49,402 bases of DNA from the NCBI GenBank assembly GCA_002371265.1, contig DFGT01000020.1, positions 1-49,402 of the forward strand, given 5' to 3'. Numbering within the stretch: the first letter of the stretch is position 1; each line of letters begins with the position of its first letter. The position numbers and the translations under genes were made by a program. Shown here one piece after another: positions 9,065-17,465 of this stretch. The notes below the pieces were generated by a model. That model did no database searches. It was not told the DNA's origin and was given only the letters and a program-made list of their open reading frames with translations. The DNA is from Bacteroidales bacterium UBA3743 (GTDB lineage Bacteria; Bacteroidota; Bacteroidia; Bacteroidales; Paludibacteraceae).

Positions 9065-9094
9065 CATCGCTTTTGAAAGAAAGCAGTTAAGGTA

Positions 9095-9171
9095 GGTCGG
9101 GTAGCTCAGCTGGATAGAGCAACAGCCTTCTAAGCTGTGGGTCAAGGGTTCGAATCCCTTCCCGATCACCA
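9095..9171 (+). tRNA. tRNA-Arg (anticodon UCU)
   Basis: The 77-nt gene folds as a full cloverleaf. The acceptor stem pairs GGTCGGG (9095-9101) with CCCGATC near the 3' end, with one G-U pair. The D-arm is GCTC...GAGC, the anticodon stem ACAGC/GCTGT encloses loop CTTCTAA with anticodon TCT at 9129-9131, and the T-arm is AGGGTTCGAATCCCT. The CCA end is encoded. It reads AGA/AGG arginine codons. Confidence 0.97.
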
Positions 9172-9178
9172 AACTCAA

Positions 9179-9207
9179 AGAAGACGCTTTAAAAGAGCGT
9201 CTTTTTT
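9179..9207 (+). terminator. Terminator of tRNA-Arg
   Basis: Stem AAGACGCT (9181-9188) with AGCGTCTT (9196-9203) is followed by a T run to 9207. It ends the tRNA transcript and insulates it from the ATPase gene downstream. Confidence 0.88.
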
Positions 9208-9240
9208 GGTTTAAAAATGTGTCTTTTTTAGATTTTAGCC

Positions 9241-9301
9241 CAAAACCACTTTTCCAAAAGCTATTTTCTGATCAAAAACCACTTTTCCAAAAGCTATTTT
9301 T
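9241..9301 (+). repeat. Two direct repeats, 33-bp period, upstream of ATPase gene
   Basis: Two copies of a unit with the core AAAACCACTTTTCCAAAAG followed by CTATTTT lie at 9241-9267 and 9273-9301. Their CC positions (9246 and 9279) are exactly 33 bases apart, with only about five unmatched bases between them. The second copy ends 35 bases before the ATPase ATG at 9337. A possible weak -7 element (TATATTCG, 9303-9310) lies just after it. The same 33-bp period is seen before the second ATPase at 47611-47691. Confidence 0.9.
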
Positions 9302-9336
9302 GTATATTCGCATTAAAAATCAAAGAGTAGATAACG

Positions 9337-10542
9337 ATGGAACAACAGGATATAGTAAAACTTATAAATGTCTATCATCGAAGATTAGCCTTAGTTTCGA
9401 TGGATTTTAAGCGATATTTACATAAATCTATAAATTGGAATGCAAGAATGATAGGGATCAAAGGAGCAAGAGGCGTAGGAAAAACTACTCTTGTCTTGCA
9501 ACATATCAAGGAAACATTTACCAATATAGATGATACTTTATGGGTGTCGCTTGATAATCTTTGGTTTAAGACGCATGATGTAGATGAACTTGTTGAGTAT
9601 TTGTATGTGAGGGGTATTAGAATTATTTTTTTCGATGAAGTTCATAAATGTAAGAATTGGGCGGAGCAACTAAAAAACTTTTATGATGAATATCCTGATT
9701 TAAAGATTGTATATACAGGATCGTCTATGCTTGAAATAGATAATTCAAAAGTGGATTTGGCTCGCCGTCAGATTCTATATACGTTGTCGTCTATGTCATT
9801 CAGGGAATATCTTGAATACGTTGGAGAGTTGTCCATACCAGCGATATCCATTGAACAATTGCTGTCGAATCATATTGAAATTGCAATGGATGTCTCTACA
9901 AAAACAAAGGTGATGCATCATTTTGATGATTATATTAATCATGGATGTTATCCATTTTTTAAGGAAGCAGGCCTTGATTTCCATCAACAATTAGCGGCAA
10001 CGGTGAATCTTGTTATTGAATCAGATATGGTCGCTGTCACAGACGTCACATATGCTACAGTAGAGAAAACAAAAAAATTATTGAGTATTATTGCCAGCAA
10101 TGTGCCGTTTGTTCCAAATGTTGCTAAGTTATGCGCAGCGTTAGAGACCACGAGAGATAGTTGCTTGAGAATGTTATATGCATTAGAAAGAGCTAATATA
10201 TTAAGTCTTCTTACTCGTGAACTGAAAAGCTACAAACATTTGGTTTCTCCGGAAAAGGTATACTTAAACAATACTAATTTGATGGAATCTCTTGCGTCAA
10301 AGTCTGAGATTGGCAATAAACGTGAAACTTTTTTTATGAATCAGGTTGAGCAGGTTGCTTCAATACAGTCGGCTCCCAAGGGAGATTTCCTAGTATCAGG
10401 CAAATATCTTTTTGAGGTCGGTGGCGCAGATAAGACATTTTTACAGATAAAGGACATTCCTGATAGTTATCTAGCAGTCGACGATACTGAAATAGGTCAT
10501 GGTAATAGAGTCCCTCTCTGGATGTTTGGATTGCTGTATTAG
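9337..10542 (+). CDS. AAA ATPase with DUF4143-type C-terminus (COG1373-like)
   Basis: The 401-residue product has Walker A GARGVGKTT (residues 43-51) and Walker B IIFFDEVHK (Asp100/Glu101), followed by the TGSSMLEID sensor-like motif and a Y-SSMSFREYLE segment typical of this ATPase family. A winged-helix-like middle follows, and the C-terminal domain ends DFLVSGKYLFEVGGADKT, the variant in which the nuclease-like ExK is replaced by EVGG. These ATPases are abundant in Bacteroidota and archaea; their role is not established. It is monocistronic, has low GC, and carries the 33-bp-period repeats upstream. It shares layout but little sequence with the ATPase at 46265-47602. Confidence 0.87.
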   Translation: MEQQDIVKLINVYHRRLALVSMDFKRYLHKSINWNARMIGIKGARGVGKTTLVLQHIKETFTNIDDTLWVSLDNLWFKTHDVDELVEYLYVRGIRIIFFDEVHKCKNWAEQLKNFYDEYPDLKIVYTGSSMLEIDNSKVDLARRQILYTLSSMSFREYLEYVGELSIPAISIEQLLSNHIEIAMDVSTKTKVMHHFDDYINHGCYPFFKEAGLDFHQQLAATVNLVIESDMVAVTDVTYATVEKTKKLLSIIASNVPFVPNVAKLCAALETTRDSCLRMLYALERANILSLLTRELKSYKHLVSPEKVYLNNTNLMESLASKSEIGNKRETFFMNQVEQVASIQSAPKGDFLVSGKYLFEVGGADKTFLQIKDIPDSYLAVDDTEIGHGNRVPLWMFGLLY

Positions 10543-10935
10543 AATTGTTTTGTTGAATGGAATGAGAAGTTGTTTACTTGTGCCAATTTGAATTTGTTAA
10601 TTTATTGGCACGTTTCCAGTTTCTGCAAATATTCCATTCTGTGAATTTATCTACGAAACGGACAATTTATATATAAAATCCGTTATTTTATAGATGAAAA
10701 TCACAAAGATGCTAAAAAACATGCAGCGTATGTATATAATGTATTTTATTTTTAATTTTCTTTGCAAAAGATATCTGTAGGTATGAGGCGAAAAGAATTA
10801 GAAATTTAGGAATCAGATATCAAAAAAATATTTAGTGTGGTTGATTAGGGACAATATATCGATTGTCTTTTTAGTATTAGGGTTGATGAGCGGCTGAAGA
10901 TGATGAATGTGATGATGGCATATTAGGATAAAAAG
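10543..10935. other. AT-rich intergenic region with nested inverted repeats
   Basis: No gene is supported here. After the ATPase stop there is a nested inverted repeat: gaatggaat (10555-10563) with attccattc (10631-10639), enclosing GTGCCAAT (10580-10587) with ATTGGCAC (10604-10611). It could be a long weak terminator or structured RNA end. Further right, TTTTCTTTGC near 10754-10763 is a partial match to a -7 element and is the best candidate start for the fimbrial operon, which would leave a leader of about 160 bases. Confidence 0.45.
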
Positions 10936-12279
10936 TTGATAAGAAACCTTGTTGCATATTGTGTAATATTTGTATTGAACGTAGCCATTGCTACTGCTCA
11001 GAAAAATGGTGGATTCAGCGATTACGTTGATTCCGCAAAGATCACTTTTTATTTTCAAGTAGGCTCCGGAGCGATAGATCTTGACTACTCCACTAACAAT
11101 GCTATGCTTAATAAATTGCGCACATTGCAGGAGAAGCAGGGTGCAGATTCTATATATGTGCCCCGTGTGGATGTTTATGCTGGTGTTTCTCCAGAGGGTT
11201 CTGATGAGGCAAACTCTAGAGTGAGATGGAAACGTCTCGACAATTCCATCCATCTTATTGAAAGGTATTTCCAACTTCCTAGATATAACGAGAACTATTT
11301 CGACGCGAAGGTGACGATACCGCAGATTTGGCAGAACCTTGCGGCGGAAGTCAGAAAATCTGATATCCCGAATAAGGAGAGGGTGTTGCAGTGTATTTTG
11401 TCAGGAGGCAACGTGCCTGCAAAAATCCAATCCATTGATAAAAACGGTGCGACTTGGGATAATATTTCAAAGAAATTTTTCCCAGTATTGCGTCGATGTG
11501 ATGTGGTGATCTATTTCAAGAAGAGGTCGAGCCAGGGGAAGAAGTTCCCGGAAATGCATAAACTTCTTCCAGAAGAAGAGGATCAATCTTTTGTGCGTGT
11601 CAAAAAGCCTAACGACGAACTTTCTCCTCATGATCCGATTAAGGCTCCAAAGGAAAAGAAAAGGAAGCCAAGGAAGACGACGGTGACGGAATATCAGCCG
11701 TTGTTCGCAGTCAACTCTAACGTGCTCTATGATGCGGCGTTGGCTCCGAATTTCGGAGTAGAGTTTCCGATCAAAAAGATGCTGAGCTTCAATGTCTCAT
11801 ACGTCTTCCCATGGTGGGTGGCAAAAGACGACTCTTGGTGCTACCAGATTCAGTATTGGGAAGTTGAAGGCAAATACTGGTTGGGCGACAGACGCTTTGA
11901 ACCCGTTTTGACAGGTCATGCTTTAGGCTTGTTCGGTGGTGTAGGTTACTACGATCTTGAGCGTAATTCAAAGGGTTATCAGGGAGAGATCTGCGTCAAC
12001 GCAGGATTCACTTATCATTACGCCAAAAGATTTGGTAAAAATAGGCGTTGGAGAGTGCAGTTTGGTGTCGGAGTGGGTATGATGCGCACCAACTACAGCT
12101 ACTACGAGGGCAGATTGCAGAACAGCTATCTGGTGTGGCAGCGCGACGGACGCTACACATGGATCGGCCCTACAAAACTTGACATTAATATTGGCTATCT
12201 GATCCACAGAAAAGTGGAGAGACCGAGCAAGTTGCACAAGAAAAAACAGGAAGGAGGTGACGATGCAATCAAAGAATAG
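10936..12279 (+). CDS. Fimbrial-cluster DUF3575-type outer membrane protein
   Basis: The 447-residue product has a signal peptide (cleavage near AIATAQ), an N-terminal OmpA-like fold region (DVYAGVSPEGSDEANSRVRW, resembling the SPEGS-x-N motif of OmpA-type domains), a Lys/Pro-rich linker near residues 225-250 and a C-terminal aromatic-rich beta-barrel-like DUF3575 region. Proteins of this type head type V pilus loci in Bacteroidales and are presumed to anchor or assist pilus assembly. The only available start in this frame is TTG at 10936, because a TAG at 10924 separates it from in-frame ATGs such as 10915. Its stop overlaps the next gene by about 17 bases, so translation is probably coupled. 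Confidence 0.78.
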   Translation: MIRNLVAYCVIFVLNVAIATAQKNGGFSDYVDSAKITFYFQVGSGAIDLDYSTNNAMLNKLRTLQEKQGADSIYVPRVDVYAGVSPEGSDEANSRVRWKRLDNSIHLIERYFQLPRYNENYFDAKVTIPQIWQNLAAEVRKSDIPNKERVLQCILSGGNVPAKIQSIDKNGATWDNISKKFFPVLRRCDVVIYFKKRSSQGKKFPEMHKLLPEEEDQSFVRVKKPNDELSPHDPIKAPKEKKRKPRKTTVTEYQPLFAVNSNVLYDAALAPNFGVEFPIKKMLSFNVSYVFPWWVAKDDSWCYQIQYWEVEGKYWLGDRRFEPVLTGHALGLFGGVGYYDLERNSKGYQGEICVNAGFTYHYAKRFGKNRRWRVQFGVGVGMMRTNYSYYEGRLQNSYLVWQRDGRYTWIGPTKLDINIGYLIHRKVERPSKLHKKKQEGGDDAIKE

Positions 12280-13393
12280 GTCACTCTTTCAAGGACATGT
12301 ACATCAAGGACACGCACGTCCGTGCGTCTCTACGTGGTTGATGTTTATTCTGATGTTGGTCGCCACGTCCTGCGACAGACGCCAGCTATGGGACGAATGG
12401 GATGAACTTGTGCCGGTGGATATTAATGTGAACTGGAGCAAGAGCCGTTTTGCTGATTTCGACGAGGGTGACGCGCCAACGGGAATGTCGGTGTATGCCT
12501 TTGATCAGACGGGGAGTCAGCAGCCAGCTGTGATGGTGACAAATGATCTTGAACACGTCCAGCTTAAGCTATATGACGGAGAATGGAACATTTTCGTGTT
12601 CAACCAGTCGGTGATGGAATATGCGTCGTTAAAATTCAGTGGTATGGACAAATATGCGTCGGCACAGATTGAGACGATTCCTCAGACATCGCGATGGTTT
12701 TCTACCTCACGAGCAGAATGGGTGACACGATCTCATTCACCTTGGGCAGAGCAGACAAGAGCAAACGCAGAGACAAGAGCGGATGAATATTCACTCACCA
12801 CGAAGCAGCCGATATGGTTTGCCAGTGATTGCCATGAAGGAGTGATAATTGACGAAGACAAAATTATTAGAGAGTTTACACCTCATACACGATTCGACGA
12901 CGGAACATTCTACACCAAGTCGGCGATCATCAAGATGGGTGTGAAAGTGCATTTCAACGGATATGAGAACCTTTACACTGTGAGGGCTGTGATAAGCGGA
13001 GTGGCAAAGTCGTACAACATCAGCCAGATGCACGCGCTGACGGAGATGACAGCGCATGAGCTGACGGGATGGAAAGGCACAGCGGTGAAAGACAGTACCG
13101 GATACGTGGAGACAACATTCCAGACATTCGGACTGGTGAAGGGATATTCGTACAAGCCAGACGAGCTGTACCTGCATTTGGATGTGATGCTCGTCGACGG
13201 CGAAACGATCATGACTTATGATTTGCCGGTGGGCAATCAGGTCAGGGCGTCAAATGAGAACGATATAGATTTGATTATAGAGGTGAAGGACCCGTTGGAT
13301 CTTCCTAAGGTGAATAAGACGGAGGAAGGAAATGGATTCGACATTACGGTGAGCGATTGGGAAGATGAGATCAATATCGATATCGATCTGTAA
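12263..13393 (+). CDS. DUF5119/Mfa2-like fimbrial lipoprotein
   Basis: Starting at the ATG at 12263, preceded by an unusually good Shine-Dalgarno AGGAGGT (12253-12258 region), the product has 376 residues. A hydrophobic stretch MFILMLVATSC at residues 27-37 is a lipobox signal. The mature region, beginning CDRRQLWDEWDELVPVDINV and followed by SVYAFDQTG, matches the FimB/Mfa2-type (DUF5119) accessory subunits that anchor type V pili and regulate length. Residues 17-25 (HARPCVSTW) before the hydrophobic core are a translation of the GAGACGC intergenic repeat, so the signal n-region has been built or lengthened by repeat insertion. An internal ATG at 12341 is an alternative start. It overlaps the DUF3575 gene. 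Confidence 0.78.
   Translation: MQSKNRSLFQGHVHQGHARPCVSTWLMFILMLVATSCDRRQLWDEWDELVPVDINVNWSKSRFADFDEGDAPTGMSVYAFDQTGSQQPAVMVTNDLEHVQLKLYDGEWNIFVFNQSVMEYASLKFSGMDKYASAQIETIPQTSRWFSTSRAEWVTRSHSPWAEQTRANAETRADEYSLTTKQPIWFASDCHEGVIIDEDKIIREFTPHTRFDDGTFYTKSAIIKMGVKVHFNGYENLYTVRAVISGVAKSYNISQMHALTEMTAHELTGWKGTAVKDSTGYVETTFQTFGLVKGYSYKPDELYLHLDVMLVDGETIMTYDLPVGNQVRASNENDIDLIIEVKDPLDLPKVNKTEEGNGFDITVSDWEDEINIDIDL
12311..12336 (+). repeat. GAGACGC-family repeat inside a signal peptide
   Basis: CGTGCGTCTCTACGTG (12321-12336) is identical to the right arm of the palindrome at 24922-24965, and GCACG/CGTGC (12314-12318/12321-12325) keeps the centre of the hairpin. The left arm has decayed. Here the element is translated as part of the lipoprotein leader. 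Confidence 0.75.
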
Positions 13394-13429
13394 AAAACAA
13401 AAGGAAAAATAATTTAAAAATTTATTAAC

Positions 13430-14743
13430 ATGAAGAAAATTTTCTTTTTCGCGCTTGCAAGCTTAGCACTTGCATCGTGCTCTCAGGACGAGGAGTTCGT
13501 TGCTGAGAAGACAAACGGTTCGAACAGAGCAGACAAGTCTGTCTTGAGTTTCTCTACTTACACAGCTGGTGGCACTCGTGCTACAGATGTGACAAGTACA
13601 GATATTAAGAAATCAAAGGCTGAAGATGGTGGTTTCCAAGTAGCTGCATGGTATGATGGCAAACTTTATTTTAAGGACAATGCCCTATTTGAGAATGGTT
13701 TGGCTATCGATACTGATGATAAAATTGATAATGCTTTTGATACAGAGGGAGATACATACTGGTGGCCAGGAATCACATCTACCAACAAAATAGGATTCCG
13801 TGCTTTCAACAACGGAGTAGGAGCTGATTGGAATGTGGATTATGAGTCGCTTAAGTTTACAGTAGCATCTACTGCCGCAACACAGAAGGATTTGGTGATT
13901 GCATATGCAGAGACTGGAGAAAAACCAGCAGACGGAGTTCAGCCATTGAACTTTACTCATGCACTTTCTAAGGTTAACTTCACATTTGTTGGCTCAAATG
14001 AAAAGTACACGTACACAATCAACAAGGTTGAGGTTATTGCTGCAGGTCAGGATGATGCAGTCATGTCATTTGAGGAGACAACTGAATTAGGTGCAGAAAA
14101 AGGAACAACTGATGGTTCTCAACCTAATACTAATGCACAGGCGGACAAAGTTTCCTGGGATTTCACCGCAATTAATGGTGACAATGCTTTGGTAGAAAAG
14201 GAAGCAACAGCAGGTGCTGCTCAGGGTGTTCTTTACACTTACTATGATGTCGCTGCAGGATCAACAGCAGCTGCAATGAATGAGAATTTCATGCTTCTTC
14301 CTCAGAGTGGAAAGATCGCAGTTCGTGTATACTACAAGGTTGAGGATGCAAAAGGTAAGTTGATCGGTAACTGTGGATTCTATAAGACTGATGCTGCAGG
14401 TCGTCATGATGGTCAAAATGATGCAGACTATGAAGCAGGTTCTGCTATTTATGGATTCAAGACTGCTATTATCACTCTTGGCTCTACAGATGTTCCTGCA
14501 TGGGAGGCTGGAAAGGCATACCGTTTCACTATGACATTGCCTGCTGACAACTTCATTGGTGATAGAAGTGGTGATAAGGTGCCTGATGGACTTGACAAGA
14601 CAGATCCTTCTAATCCTGTTGATTTGGATGGTGATAACGATCCAGATGAATCTGAGTTTGATCAGTTGACTCCAATCAGATTCTCTGTAACAGTTTCAGC
14701 TTGGGAGACTGCTGAGAATAACACAAACATCACAATCAAGTAA
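13430..14743 (+). CDS. Fimbrillin family (Mfa1/FimA-like) major-type pilin lipoprotein
   Basis: The 437-residue product starts MKKIFFFALASLALASCSQDEE, a lipoprotein signal with an acidic residue run after the lipid cysteine. The FSTYTAGGTRATDV segment holds the Thr-Arg-Ala site where type V pilins are cut to free the donor strand acceptor groove. The body matches the Mfa-like fimbrillin fold. Near the C-terminus, DRSGDKVPDGLDKTDP and DLDGDNDPDESEFD are acidic loops like thrombospondin type 3/EF-hand calcium loops, followed by the last beta strands (IRFSVTVSAWE). It is the first of two tandem homologues and is followed by a hairpin; it is the best candidate for the shaft subunit. Confidence 0.85.
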   Translation: MKKIFFFALASLALASCSQDEEFVAEKTNGSNRADKSVLSFSTYTAGGTRATDVTSTDIKKSKAEDGGFQVAAWYDGKLYFKDNALFENGLAIDTDDKIDNAFDTEGDTYWWPGITSTNKIGFRAFNNGVGADWNVDYESLKFTVASTAATQKDLVIAYAETGEKPADGVQPLNFTHALSKVNFTFVGSNEKYTYTINKVEVIAAGQDDAVMSFEETTELGAEKGTTDGSQPNTNAQADKVSWDFTAINGDNALVEKEATAGAAQGVLYTYYDVAAGSTAAAMNENFMLLPQSGKIAVRVYYKVEDAKGKLIGNCGFYKTDAAGRHDGQNDADYEAGSAIYGFKTAIITLGSTDVPAWEAGKAYRFTMTLPADNFIGDRSGDKVPDGLDKTDPSNPVDLDGDNDPDESEFDQLTPIRFSVTVSAWETAENNTNITIK

Positions 14744-14757
14744 TTAAATTTTATTCG

Positions 14758-14781
14758 GCAGAGGCGCGAAAGTGCCTCTGC
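14758..14781 (+). terminator. Intra-operon hairpin after the first fimbrillin
   Basis: Stem GCAGAGGC (14758-14765) pairs with GCCTCTGC (14774-14781) over an 8-base loop. Only a weak T stretch follows, so it may act as a partial terminator or as an mRNA 3' end stabiliser that raises the level of the first fimbrillin over downstream subunits. Confidence 0.6.
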
Positions 14782-14801
14782 TGGATAAATTTTCAATGAA
14801 A

Positions 14802-14815
14802 GACGAAAGACGAAA
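14802..14815 (+). repeat. Two GACGAAA heptamers at a start codon
   Basis: Two perfect copies of the 7-bp unit that forms the ten-copy array at 22493-22562 lie at 14802-14808 and 14809-14815; the last A is also the A of the fimbrillin ATG. An out-of-frame ATG lies at 14796. Confidence 0.7.
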
Positions 14816-16107
14816 TGAACGTACGACAATATAACATAACAATCAAATGTGTGCTGGCAATACTCTTGTCCGCATTGTTTGCGTCGTGCAAAGATGAGGA
14901 TGAAGCTTCTGGCAACAGACGAAATCCAAACAGTAAAGTCATCTCTTTTTCCACATATACCGCTGGAGTGACAAGAGCGGCGGATGTGACAAGTGATGTG
15001 CTAAAAGGAAAAGTAGCAGGCAGAGAAGGTGGTTTTCAGGTGTCGGCTTGGTATGATGGTGCGTTGTATTTAAATGATCAGGCGCTGTTCGAGAATGGCC
15101 TTACTATTGATAACACTAATAAAATTACTGATGCCTTTGATACGGAAAGTGATACATACTATTGGCCAAGTTTCTCAGCTGGAAACATTAGTTTCCGTGC
15201 TTTCAATATAGAGTCTGGAGTTGCTTGGATTAATGATCAATGTAAGTCGATTCGTTTCCCTATCAAGGAGAAAGCTTTTGAGCAGAAGGATTTGGTCGTT
15301 GCTTATGCAGAAGCAAATTCTATGCCGGAGAATGGCGTTCAGCCATTAAATTTTGTCCATGCACTTTCTAAGGTCAATTTCTCCTTTGTTGGTGCTGATG
15401 ACAACTACAAATATACGATCAACAGGGTTGAGGTTATCGCAGCCGGAGAAAAAGTTTCTCATCAAGATCCTGAATTGACCTTTAGAGAGACATCAACAAG
15501 TCTACAAAATTCAGAGGAAAAGTTTTCTTGGGATTTCACAGCTATTTCTGAATGTACTGAAACGAATCCTTTGGTAAAGAAGAATGCATCTGCTGCCGCA
15601 AATCAAGGAGTCATTTATACTTATTATGATGGTGCAGATATTGTGGCTGGCACTACTGATGCTACTATGAATGAAACTCTCATGCTTATTCCGCAGAAGG
15701 GCAAGATTGTCATTCGCGTATATTATAAGGTAGAGGATGATTATGGAGAATTGATTGGCAATTGTGGATATTCAAAGACGGATACAGAAGGAAATCATGA
15801 TGCGACGGATGGCATCTATGGTTGCAAGACATTGATAGTTGATCTTGAAGATCAGATTTCAAATGGTTGGGAAGCAGGAAAGTCATACCGTTTTGTCATA
15901 ACATTACCGACTGACAATTTCCTTGGAGATGCTGATGGCGATGGTGTCGCCGATGATCTTGATGATGATAATAATGATCTTGATGGTGATGGAGACAAAA
16001 GTGAGGCGGAGTTTGGAATGGACAATAATCAATATATTGAATTCTCGGTGAAGGTTTATGGTTGGGATGAAGATAAGAGGAATGTAAACATTGAGATTCT
16101 GGATTAA
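14815..16107 (+). CDS. Second fimbrillin, tandem paralog
   Basis: This 430-residue lipoprotein (signal ending SALFASCKDEDEA) is a clear paralog of the preceding gene: FSTYTAGVTRAADV, GGFQVSAWYDGALY and QPLNFVHALSKVNFSF occur in both in the same order. The putative Arg cleavage site lies in the GVTRAADV motif. The C-terminal calcium-loop-like run is longer and more regular (DADGDGVADDLDDDNNDLDG, about residues 364-383). The leader differs from its paralog but is nearly the same as that of the next gene, suggesting recombination between signal sequences. The start codon overlaps the last base of two GACGAAA heptamers (14802-14815). Confidence 0.83.
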   Translation: MNVRQYNITIKCVLAILLSALFASCKDEDEASGNRRNPNSKVISFSTYTAGVTRAADVTSDVLKGKVAGREGGFQVSAWYDGALYLNDQALFENGLTIDNTNKITDAFDTESDTYYWPSFSAGNISFRAFNIESGVAWINDQCKSIRFPIKEKAFEQKDLVVAYAEANSMPENGVQPLNFVHALSKVNFSFVGADDNYKYTINRVEVIAAGEKVSHQDPELTFRETSTSLQNSEEKFSWDFTAISECTETNPLVKKNASAAANQGVIYTYYDGADIVAGTTDATMNETLMLIPQKGKIVIRVYYKVEDDYGELIGNCGYSKTDTEGNHDATDGIYGCKTLIVDLEDQISNGWEAGKSYRFVITLPTDNFLGDADGDGVADDLDDDNNDLDGDGDKSEAEFGMDNNQYIEFSVKVYGWDEDKRNVNIEILD

Positions 16108-16157
16108 ATGATAATTAGTAGGATGCAATAATATTGCGTCTTTTAAATAGAATATAA

Positions 16158-17465
16158 ATGATGAGAGTACGACTATACAACATATTAATCAAATGTCTGT
16201 TGGCAGCGTTGTTGCCAGCATTGTTTGCGTCGTGCAATGATGAAGATGAGGCTTTTGCTGACGGTTCTGCATCTGGTGATGAGATTAGATTCAGTGCATT
16301 GCGAGATGGATTCCAGATGCCAGTGACGAGATGGGGCGAGAAAGAGGAATTTTTTAGAGACGAACAGGTTTCTGTATTGGCGATGAAATCTGCTGACGGT
16401 GCAGTTTGGGACAGAGTATTTGTAGACGCTGCAGACACACCTATAGATGCACTTGTTATCACTTATAGAGGTGAGTCGACATGGTATTATGAGAACAAGC
16501 AGAAGTGGCAGAATGACTATACCTATAAATTCAGAGGCTTTTATCCATGTCTGCCAAGTGGGTTTAATACAGTTGAGGGAGAAACTTGTGAGAATGGATT
16601 TGTGTTCCCCAAGACTGATAATAAAGTGAATGGTCGAACGACATTGACTCTGAATAATTATAAATCAGCGTCGGATCCACGTAAGAATACGGATCTTATG
16701 GTGTCGCAACAAATAACGAGAAATAATAATACGGAGACTGTTGTATTGGATATGAAGCACTTGTTGGCTAATGTGAGTTTCAAATTCCAATCAAGAGAAG
16801 ACAAACCTGTAAAAATCACAGATTTCTCAGTCGTAGGATATACTTCAGAAGGAAACTGTACTATTGATGAAGGCAATGTTGTAGGATGGACAGAAATTAC
16901 AAGGCCGACAAATAACGTGTCTATAACAATGACCCAAAATACAAATGACGGCACGGTTGTTTACAGTGGTGATAAATATGTGATAAAAAGCAGTAGCAAT
17001 AATAAAGAGTTGGCATTTAATCAGATAAGTAGTATAAATAATTCAAATGAAATTTATCTTAGTACGGGTTCTGGTTATGTGAATTTAAATGAGGGAGAAA
17101 ACAGGTATCAAGGATATCTTTTTATTCCTCAGAACTTGAGGAAAGAGTCAGAAAGGGTAAATTTAGTAATACAAGCAAGACAGGATAATGGATATACATC
17201 TTGGATTGTGAAGACAATAAATTTAAGTAATGTAACATTAAAGCGTGATGTATATGGGGAGGTTGAATTTTATTTTGGAAATAACGACCCAGGCGTAGGA
17301 AGACGATTGAAGGCGACGGTTGATCTTACAGCAGGAGGCAAAATTGACAACTGGAAGGCAGGAACAAAATATACCTATACAGTTGGAATGTATGAGTATC
17401 AGGTGAATGTCAATATAGATGTTGCCGAATGGGAAAAACATGAATATGAGGGAGAGTTGAAATGA
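16158..17465 (+). CDS. Fimbrillin-family minor pilus lipoprotein
   Basis: The 435-residue product has a lipoprotein signal MMRVRLYNILIKCLLAALLP ending FASC, closely resembling the leader of the preceding gene, and an acidic NDEDEAF after the cysteine. The mature part contains IRFSALRDGFQMPVTRWGE, KDLLANVSFKF-like Mfa motifs (MKHLLANVSFKFQSRE) and ends with WEKHEYEGELK. It belongs to the Mfa-like fimbrillin superfamily but is not a close paralog of the two before it, and lacks the calcium-loop segment. Its stop overlaps the next start (ATGA at 17462-17465), implying translational coupling. A minor shaft or tip subunit is inferred from position. Confidence 0.78.
   Translation: MMRVRLYNILIKCLLAALLPALFASCNDEDEAFADGSASGDEIRFSALRDGFQMPVTRWGEKEEFFRDEQVSVLAMKSADGAVWDRVFVDAADTPIDALVITYRGESTWYYENKQKWQNDYTYKFRGFYPCLPSGFNTVEGETCENGFVFPKTDNKVNGRTTLTLNNYKSASDPRKNTDLMVSQQITRNNNTETVVLDMKHLLANVSFKFQSREDKPVKITDFSVVGYTSEGNCTIDEGNVVGWTEITRPTNNVSITMTQNTNDGTVVYSGDKYVIKSSSNNKELAFNQISSINNSNEIYLSTGSGYVNLNEGENRYQGYLFIPQNLRKESERVNLVIQARQDNGYTSWIVKTINLSNVTLKRDVYGEVEFYFGNNDPGVGRRLKATVDLTAGGKIDNWKAGTKYTYTVGMYEYQVNVNIDVAEWEKHEYEGELK

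Noticed and set aside
9095..9171. tRNA-Arg as an integration site of a mobile element carrying the ATPase
   Set aside because: No second copy of the tRNA 3' end and no integrase gene were found in the window.
9219..9410. Plus-strand 63-codon open frame spanning the 33-bp repeats
   Set aside because: It translates the repeats (KPLFQKLF twice) and runs into the ATPase gene in another frame; a real peptide is not excluded but nothing supports it.
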